From Treponema sp. UBA1793 (GTDB lineage Bacteria; Spirochaetota; Spirochaetia; Treponematales; Treponemataceae): DNA of 26,550 bases. This document shows, piece after piece, positions 22,118 to 26,550 of the stretch (position 1 is the stretch's first letter; each line of letters starts with the position of its first letter). The DNA is taken from positions 535 through 27,084 of the forward strand of contig DCFX01000087.1 of assembly GCA_002314445.1 (NCBI GenBank). Reading direction: 5' to 3'. The notes beneath the pieces are model-generated. The model was not told where the DNA came from and made no database searches. It was given only the letters and a program-made list of their open reading frames with translations. The position numbers and the translations under genes are program-made.

Positions 22118-23302
22118 TCAGGTATTGTTCTGTTTACGGTAAAATGCTGCCTGTTTTACAAGTTCAAGACAGTCGGGCACCAGAATTTTTCCGCCGAAAA
22201 TTTTAATATGGGAATCTTTTTGCAGCCTGAAAATCCCCTCCATCTGCTGCTCTTTCGGAATACCGCACATATTTGCAAGGTCATATACACTCAAGTCAGT
22301 CTGATACTGAGTTTTCGATGTAAGATTCATTTTAGCCTTTTCTATCTGGAGGGCAAGCATATCAATAAGTTTCTGGAGCGGATCACGAAGATTGGCATTG
22401 TCAAGCTGCCGGTACATCGACCACAAGCGGTCAGCAAGCATTGTCGTAAGATGTGCAATAAGCTGCGGCTGCGTCGCAACCATCTGATCGAAATTCTGGC
22501 GGTTCACAACCATAAGCCGGCAATCTTCGTGCGCAACAGCACTTGCAGAGCGGGGTTTATTCTCAAGCAGCGCCATCTCACCGAACATATCACCTTTTTT
22601 GAGCATTGCAAGCGTAACTTCGTTGCCATTAACGACTTTGGTAATTTTTACCTGACCTTCCTGAATGATGAACATATCGGGACCGCTCTGGCTTTCGGAA
22701 AAAATCATCGTGTCTTTAGGATAGACGCGGAGCAAATCGGGAGTTGATTCAAAATACACTGCATGAGTATGAGGTTTAAGCCGGATAAAGCGCTCTTCTG
22801 CTTTCTTAAAATTAATTCCTTCCGGACACGCTTTCAGATACTGATAATATGCATAGGCTGCTATATCAGACTGCCCTGCCTCATCGTAATAATCAGCAAC
22901 GTCAAAAATATGTTCAGGGGTGTCGTCAACGACATTGTTAAGTGTAAGCTTTGTAAGCGTTTCGTTCATCGAGCGCATGCGGGTTGCAAACGTGCGGATG
23001 ATTTTCATGGCCACCGGGGTATTGTGCATAATCAGTTCAGGATACTGATCGCGCCGCACAGAGATACCGGTAACATCTGTCAAGGCTGTGACTGTTTCAA
23101 TCTGTGAATGACCGGACATACAGGGAATGACGCCGACAAAATCTCCGGGGCCAAGCATTTTCTGCGCCTCGCCGTGAATGTCACCTGCTTTATAACAGCG
23201 GACTTTACCGCTCTGAATAATGAAAAAACGGTCGCTTTCGGCTTTTCCCTCAACTACGAGATATGAGTCTTTCCTGAAATTCACAAACGATAATTGCAGC
23301 AA
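22118..23302 (-). CDS. Regulator with two cyclic-nucleotide-binding domains and a winged-helix end
   Basis: This is a cytosolic Crp/Fnr-like protein with duplicated sensor domains. The first cNMP-binding domain (about 8-110) has a degenerate phosphate cassette (FVGVIPCMSG, lacking the usual Arg). The second (about 195-300) has a canonical one, FGEMALLENKPRSASA, able to bind a cyclic nucleotide. A helical linker follows, then a winged-helix-like end (about 335-385, VYDLANMCGIPKEQQMEGIF). The start is TTG, since no in-frame ATG fits; a GGTGGG lies five bases before it. A near-consensus promoter precedes it. From memory, T. pallidum has a similar gene beside murB. Whether it binds DNA or acts otherwise is open. 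Confidence 0.88.
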   Translation of the reverse strand: MLQLSFVNFRKDSYLVVEGKAESDRFFIIQSGKVRCYKAGDIHGEAQKMLGPGDFVGVIPCMSGHSQIETVTALTDVTGISVRRDQYPELIMHNTPVAMKIIRTFATRMRSMNETLTKLTLNNVVDDTPEHIFDVADYYDEAGQSDIAAYAYYQYLKACPEGINFKKAEERFIRLKPHTHAVYFESTPDLLRVYPKDTMIFSESQSGPDMFIIQEGQVKITKVVNGNEVTLAMLKKGDMFGEMALLENKPRSASAVAHEDCRLMVVNRQNFDQMVATQPQLIAHLTTMLADRLWSMYRQLDNANLRDPLQKLIDMLALQIEKAKMNLTSKTQYQTDLSVYDLANMCGIPKEQQMEGIFRLQKDSHIKIFGGKILVPDCLELVKQAAFYRKQNNT

Positions 23303-23329
23303 TTCGTCCCACCATTTCCTTAACTAAAA

Positions 23330-23358
23330 AGTATAGGTTCCACTGTTTTTTTTGTCAA
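23330..23358 (-). promoter_or_regulatory. Promoter of the cNMP-regulator operon
   Basis: Minus strand TTGACA (23358-23353), a 17-base spacer and TATACT (23335-23330) make a near-consensus promoter, with a leader of about 20 bases before the TTG start. Confidence 0.85.
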
Positions 23359-23388
23359 TCTTACCTGCAGGCATCAAGAAAGATGCTG

Positions 23389-24348
23389 CTACTCTATTCC
23401 GCAGAAAATTATCTCCGGTTCAAGCGTAAAACCCGTTTTTTCCTTTACTGTACTAATAATATAATTCACAAGAGCCTTTATATCAGATTCCGTGGCATTA
23501 TTCCTGTTGATTATAAAATTACCATGCCAGGGTGCAATCTGTGCGCCCCCGATTTCATAACCGCAGAGGCCTGCTTTATCGATTATGCTGCCCGACGGCA
23601 TACCGAATGAATGATTGTTGCGGAAAACGCTGCCCGCGCTCGGATAACGGAAATGCCCTTTACTCACCCGTTCGCCGATATATTTCCGGCATTCTGCTTC
23701 AATCGATTCTTTTTGAACGCCGCCCAGTGCTGTTGTCCTGAAAACGACCTTTGTAATAATATGTTCCGCATTCTGCAGTGAGTCCTTCCCGCGGGGTTGA
23801 AACGGCGATTTTTTATAATCCCAGTCGGCAGGATTGAGTCTGTATGCAACTGTTTCAAGCGTTAAAGCATCTACATATTCAGCAGACACAAGCACGTCGC
23901 TCACAGACACGCCGAAGCACCTGGCATTCATATACAGCGCTCCGCCGGCAGTTCCGGGAAGGCCTGCGAACTGTTCAAGCCCCGAAAGCGCATGAGCAGT
24001 ACAGTAATCAACAACGGAAGACATGGGAGCGCCAGCCCCGCACGTTACGAAACCGTCACCGTCCGTAATCGTATTGATGCCGCCCGTAAAAATAACGGCG
24101 CCGTCAAAGCCTCTGTCGGACACGACTATATTGCTGCCCCCGCCGAGGATAAAATACGGAACGGCATCCTCTTTAAGAGTCCTGAGCGTAAAGATGAGTG
24201 AGGGAACATCCGCAGGCTCTATGAACAACGGCGCGGAACCGCCGACTTTGAAAGTCGTATGGGACGCCATCGGTTCAGAAAGACGGACTACTCCCCTGAA
24301 ATTACCGCATATATTGAATTTTTCAGCTGTTTCACGTATGCTGGACAT
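23389..24348 (-). CDS. murB: UDP-N-acetylenolpyruvoylglucosamine reductase
   Basis: This cytosolic flavoenzyme makes UDP-MurNAc for peptidoglycan. FAD-binding motifs ILGGGSNIVVSD and GLPGTAGGALYMNA are present. The catalytic Ser is in YPSAGSVFRN and the catalytic Glu in LEPEI near the end. The tyrosine loop of the E. coli type is missing, so it is a type II MurB; 319 residues fits. There is only a poor ribosome binding site, but TATAAT lies seven bases before the ATG, suggesting a leaderless message. It is divergent from cysS. No terminator is visible between its stop and the promoter of the cNMP regulator gene, so read-through is possible. Confidence 0.96.
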   Translation of the reverse strand: MSSIRETAEKFNICGNFRGVVRLSEPMASHTTFKVGGSAPLFIEPADVPSLIFTLRTLKEDAVPYFILGGGSNIVVSDRGFDGAVIFTGGINTITDGDGFVTCGAGAPMSSVVDYCTAHALSGLEQFAGLPGTAGGALYMNARCFGVSVSDVLVSAEYVDALTLETVAYRLNPADWDYKKSPFQPRGKDSLQNAEHIITKVVFRTTALGGVQKESIEAECRKYIGERVSKGHFRYPSAGSVFRNNHSFGMPSGSIIDKAGLCGYEIGGAQIAPWHGNFIINRNNATESDIKALVNYIISTVKEKTGFTLEPEIIFCGIE

Positions 24349-24355
24349 ACCGCTT

Positions 24356-24361
24356 ATTATA
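24356..24361 (-). promoter_or_regulatory. murB -10 box shared with the divergent cysS side
   Basis: Minus strand TATAAT (24361-24356) ends seven bases before the murB ATG. The overlapping plus-strand TATTAT (24355-24360) could serve cysS. Neither side has a convincing -35 box. Confidence 0.5.
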
Positions 24362-24399
24362 GTACAGCGACAGATAAATTGCGATAGTGAGGCAGTAGT

Positions 24400-25887
24400 A
24401 TGGGATTACGGTTATACAATACAATGGGACGTGAAATGCAGGATTTTGTCCCGATTACTCCGGGACATGTCGGTTTTTACGGCTGCGGTCCGACCGTTTA
24501 CAACTATGCCCATATCGGAAATCTGCGTGCGTATGTCTTTCTCGATATACTCGACAGGACACTCACGTATCTCGGTTTTACAAAAACGCATGTCATGAAC
24601 ATAACCGATATCGGACACCTTTCAGGCGACAGCGATGCCGGAGAAGATAAAATGCTCAAAACGGCACAGGAAAAGCACGAGTCCGTCATGGAAGTCGCAG
24701 ATTTTTATACAGAGGCATTTTTCAGGGATATAGACAGGCTCAACATAAAGCGTCCTGACGTCGTATGCAAAGCTACAGAGCACGTACAGGACATGATAGA
24801 ACTTATAAAGAAGATTGAAGCAAACGGCCATACGTATATGGCTGGCGGCAATCTCTACTACGATGTTTCCACCTATCCTGATTACGGAAAACTTGCAAAC
24901 CTCAGCCTTGACGACCAGAAGGCAGGAGCACGTGTCGATATCGATTCAAACAAACGGAACCCGTATGATTTCGTGCTCTGGTTCACAAAATCAAAATTTG
25001 AAAATCAGGCGCTCACCTGGGACAGCCCCTGGGGACGCGGATATCCCGGCTGGCATATCGAATGCTCGGCGATGAGCATGAAATATCTCGGCGGACATTT
25101 CGACATCCATACCGGAGGAATCGATCACATTCCGATTCACCACACGAATGAAATCGCCCAGTCCGAAGGTGCTACCGGGGAAAAATGGGTGAATTACTGG
25201 CTCCATAATGAATTCCTCGTCATCGCGAAAGACAAAAACGCGGCGGAAAGCGGCGATGGCGCAAAAATGTCAAAATCTGCAGGAAACTTTCTTACGCTGC
25301 AGTCCCTTATAGATAAAGGGTACGATGCGCTCGACTACAGGTATTTCCTGCTCGGTGCACAGTACCGCAGTCAGGTATTCTTCAGCTGGGATGCAATGGA
25401 CAGCGCTAAAAATGCGCGGAAAGCACTTGTAAAACGGGCAGCGCAGATACTTGAAGCTGCAAACGGAAAGGCTGCAGAGCCCGGCACACTGCAGGAAAAA
25501 AGCAGGGAATATACAGAGGCTTTTAAGGCAGCACTCGAAAACGACCTTTCGACTCCGCAGGCGCTAAGCCAGCTGCAGGCTGCAATAAAGGACAACAGCC
25601 TGAGACCGGAGGAAACGCTTGCACTTATGAGAAATATGGACAGCGTACTCGGCCTTAAACTTGAAGATGAAGCAGAATCACTTAATAAGGAAAAGAGTAC
25701 TTCCTTAGATGTCAACGCCCACGAAGGAGACCCGGATGCAGCTGAAATAGACAAACTCGTCGCAGAGCGGACTGCAGCTAAAAAAGCAAAAGATTTTGCA
25801 AAAGCGGATAAAATTCGTAACGATTTGACATCCCGCGGCATTTTATTAACTGATACTCCGCAGGGACCGGTCTGGAAACGGTTGTAA
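24400..25887 (+). CDS. cysS: Cysteinyl-tRNA synthetase
   Basis: This class I aminoacyl-tRNA synthetase charges tRNA-Cys in the cytosol. The zinc ligand and HIGH-type motif appear as YGCGPTVYNYAHIGNLR near residue 28. WHIECSAMS and HTGGIDHIPIHHTNE supply the remaining zinc and cysteine-binding residues, and the second signature is KMSKSAGN. The C-terminal helical domain (about 345-495) ends with an anticodon-binding segment, KDFAKADKIRNDL. At 495 residues it is slightly long because of an acidic Glu/Ser/Lys insert around residues 425-445. GAGG lies seven bases before the ATG. It is followed 47 bases later by the ECF sigma gene on the same strand. Confidence 0.97.
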   Translation: MGLRLYNTMGREMQDFVPITPGHVGFYGCGPTVYNYAHIGNLRAYVFLDILDRTLTYLGFTKTHVMNITDIGHLSGDSDAGEDKMLKTAQEKHESVMEVADFYTEAFFRDIDRLNIKRPDVVCKATEHVQDMIELIKKIEANGHTYMAGGNLYYDVSTYPDYGKLANLSLDDQKAGARVDIDSNKRNPYDFVLWFTKSKFENQALTWDSPWGRGYPGWHIECSAMSMKYLGGHFDIHTGGIDHIPIHHTNEIAQSEGATGEKWVNYWLHNEFLVIAKDKNAAESGDGAKMSKSAGNFLTLQSLIDKGYDALDYRYFLLGAQYRSQVFFSWDAMDSAKNARKALVKRAAQILEAANGKAAEPGTLQEKSREYTEAFKAALENDLSTPQALSQLQAAIKDNSLRPEETLALMRNMDSVLGLKLEDEAESLNKEKSTSLDVNAHEGDPDAAEIDKLVAERTAAKKAKDFAKADKIRNDLTSRGILLTDTPQGPVWKRL

Positions 25888-25934
25888 TCTGCATAGTAAA
25901 ATATAACAAATTGTTGTAACCTTCAGGAGTTTCC

Positions 25935-26504
25935 GTGTTTACTAATACAGATGCGAATCAGCCAGAAATAAACAGAGTACTTAATGCTGGTAATTCAGCT
26001 GATTTCAAAATTATATATGATGCGACGATGCAGCTTCTCTTCCGGATCTCATACAGGATCGTGAATGATGAAGAAACTGCAGAAGACCTTGTACACGATT
26101 CGTTCATCAAGGCGAATGAGAAAAGCCTGGAGTTTCCTTCGCTTAATGATGCGAAATACTGGCTGATTCGTGTTGTGAAGAATGCATCGCTTAATTATGT
26201 TAAACGGAAGGCTCGCGAACGGAAAGCGTATCAGAAAGCACTCTACGAAGAAAAGCGTATTGCAACGTCGGGTGAAACGGATGTGCTAAAAGCTGAATCA
26301 ATAAAAAAAGCACGCACCGCGCTTAATATGCTGCCAAAAAATCTCCGTGAAGTGCTTATTCTGCGCGAATACGGCGACCTTAATTATAAGGAAATTGGGA
26401 AAACGCTCGGGATTACGGAAGGCAATGTAAAAGTCCGCGTATTCCGTGCGCGTGAACAACTGGCTAAAATAATAGGAGAAGATGATGTCTACCTGCCCCA
26501 GTAA
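25935..26504 (+). CDS. ECF-type RNA polymerase sigma factor (sigma-24/RpoE-like)
   Basis: This alternative sigma factor would redirect RNA polymerase in response to a signal relayed by its anti-sigma partner. Region 2 is at about 25-90 (LLFRISYRIVNDEETAEDLV, then WLIRVVKNASLNYVKRKARE). Region 4 is at about 130-180 (LPKNLREVLILREYGDLNYK, then EIGKTLGITEGNVKVRVFRA). There is no region 1 or 3, as in ECF factors. The start is GTG with AGGAG five bases upstream. It overlaps the anti-sigma gene by 20 bases. From memory, T. pallidum has a similar ECF factor in the same position after cysS. No promoter of its own is evident, so read-through from cysS is possible. Confidence 0.94.
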   Translation: MFTNTDANQPEINRVLNAGNSADFKIIYDATMQLLFRISYRIVNDEETAEDLVHDSFIKANEKSLEFPSLNDAKYWLIRVVKNASLNYVKRKARERKAYQKALYEEKRIATSGETDVLKAESIKKARTALNMLPKNLREVLILREYGDLNYKEIGKTLGITEGNVKVRVFRAREQLAKIIGEDDVYLPQ

Positions 26505-26550
26505 AGATATTCATTCAATTTATCTCGATAATGAACTGCCTGCAGCATAT
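26485..26550 (+). CDS. Anti-sigma factor, N-terminal part (runs off the window)
   Basis: Twenty-two codons are visible before the window ends. GGAG is six bases before the chosen ATG; another ATG directly before it is too close. The residues MSTCPSKDIHSIYLDNELPA match the start of zinc-binding anti-sigma domains, where an early Cys is followed by an IxxYLDxELP helix. The rest of the zinc motif (HxxxCxxC) would lie outside. The overlap with the sigma gene and the order sigma then anti-sigma support this call. Membrane anchoring cannot be judged. Confidence 0.7.
   Translation, partial: MSTCPSKDIHSIYLDNELPAAY

Noticed and set aside
24023..24598. 191-residue open frame spanning the murB-cysS divergent region
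   Set aside because: It crosses murB antisense, the divergent promoter region and cysS out of frame, with no sensible start.
25910..25935. TGTAACC as an ECF-type -35 box for autoregulation of the sigma gene
   Set aside because: A matching -10 box would fall inside the coding region after the GTG start, so the promoter geometry does not work.

Overview
The window looks like a chromosomal segment of a treponeme-type spirochaete. This is inferred from gene content: a PlzA-like xPilZ/PilZ protein, many small lipoproteins with relaxed lipoboxes, a six-helix chemotaxis receptor, and the block cNMP-binding regulator - murB - cysS - ECF sigma factor - anti-sigma factor. From memory, that block has the same order in Treponema pallidum. 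No mobile element, tRNA, rRNA or CRISPR array was found.

Left part (1-9000, nearly all minus strand). A structured intergenic region with a strong terminator is followed by gpmI and then a copper-homeostasis operon, csoR-copA. copA continues in frame into a CopZ-like domain that carries its own ribosome binding site. The operon promoter holds two near-identical CsoR-type operators, one lying inside the -35/-10 spacer. Upstream are a porin-like outer-membrane protein and a chemotaxis receptor overlapped by a small lipoprotein gene.

Middle (9182-16325). A three-gene ABC importer of the TrpXYZ type (lipoprotein, permease, ATPase) has tandem hairpins between the first two genes. Divergent from it are two membrane diguanylate cyclases overlapping by ATGA, then a TPR lipoprotein. 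The lipoprotein meets a convergent von Willebrand A protein gene, sharing a TTAA at the stop codons.

Right part (16481-26550). An unrecognised 364-residue protein gene overlaps an XRE-cupin regulator. A 96-bp repeat present twice (plus a decayed third piece) separates these from rpsU. Then come the PlzA-like c-di-GMP receptor with a TPR protein, a minus-strand run (cNMP-binding regulator, exported protein, DUF192 lipoprotein), murB divergent from cysS, and an ECF sigma factor overlapping a truncated anti-sigma factor.

Two themes recur. The first is c-di-GMP signalling: two cyclases lacking the inhibitory I-site and one receptor lie within about 7 kb. The second is start sites with no Shine-Dalgarno sequence but a -10 box 7-10 bases upstream (plzA-like, murB and the 364-residue gene), which suggests leaderless mRNAs. 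I see no unmistakable new system. The best leads are the copA-copZ arrangement, the 96-bp repeat, the leaderless starts and the receptor-lipoprotein pair.
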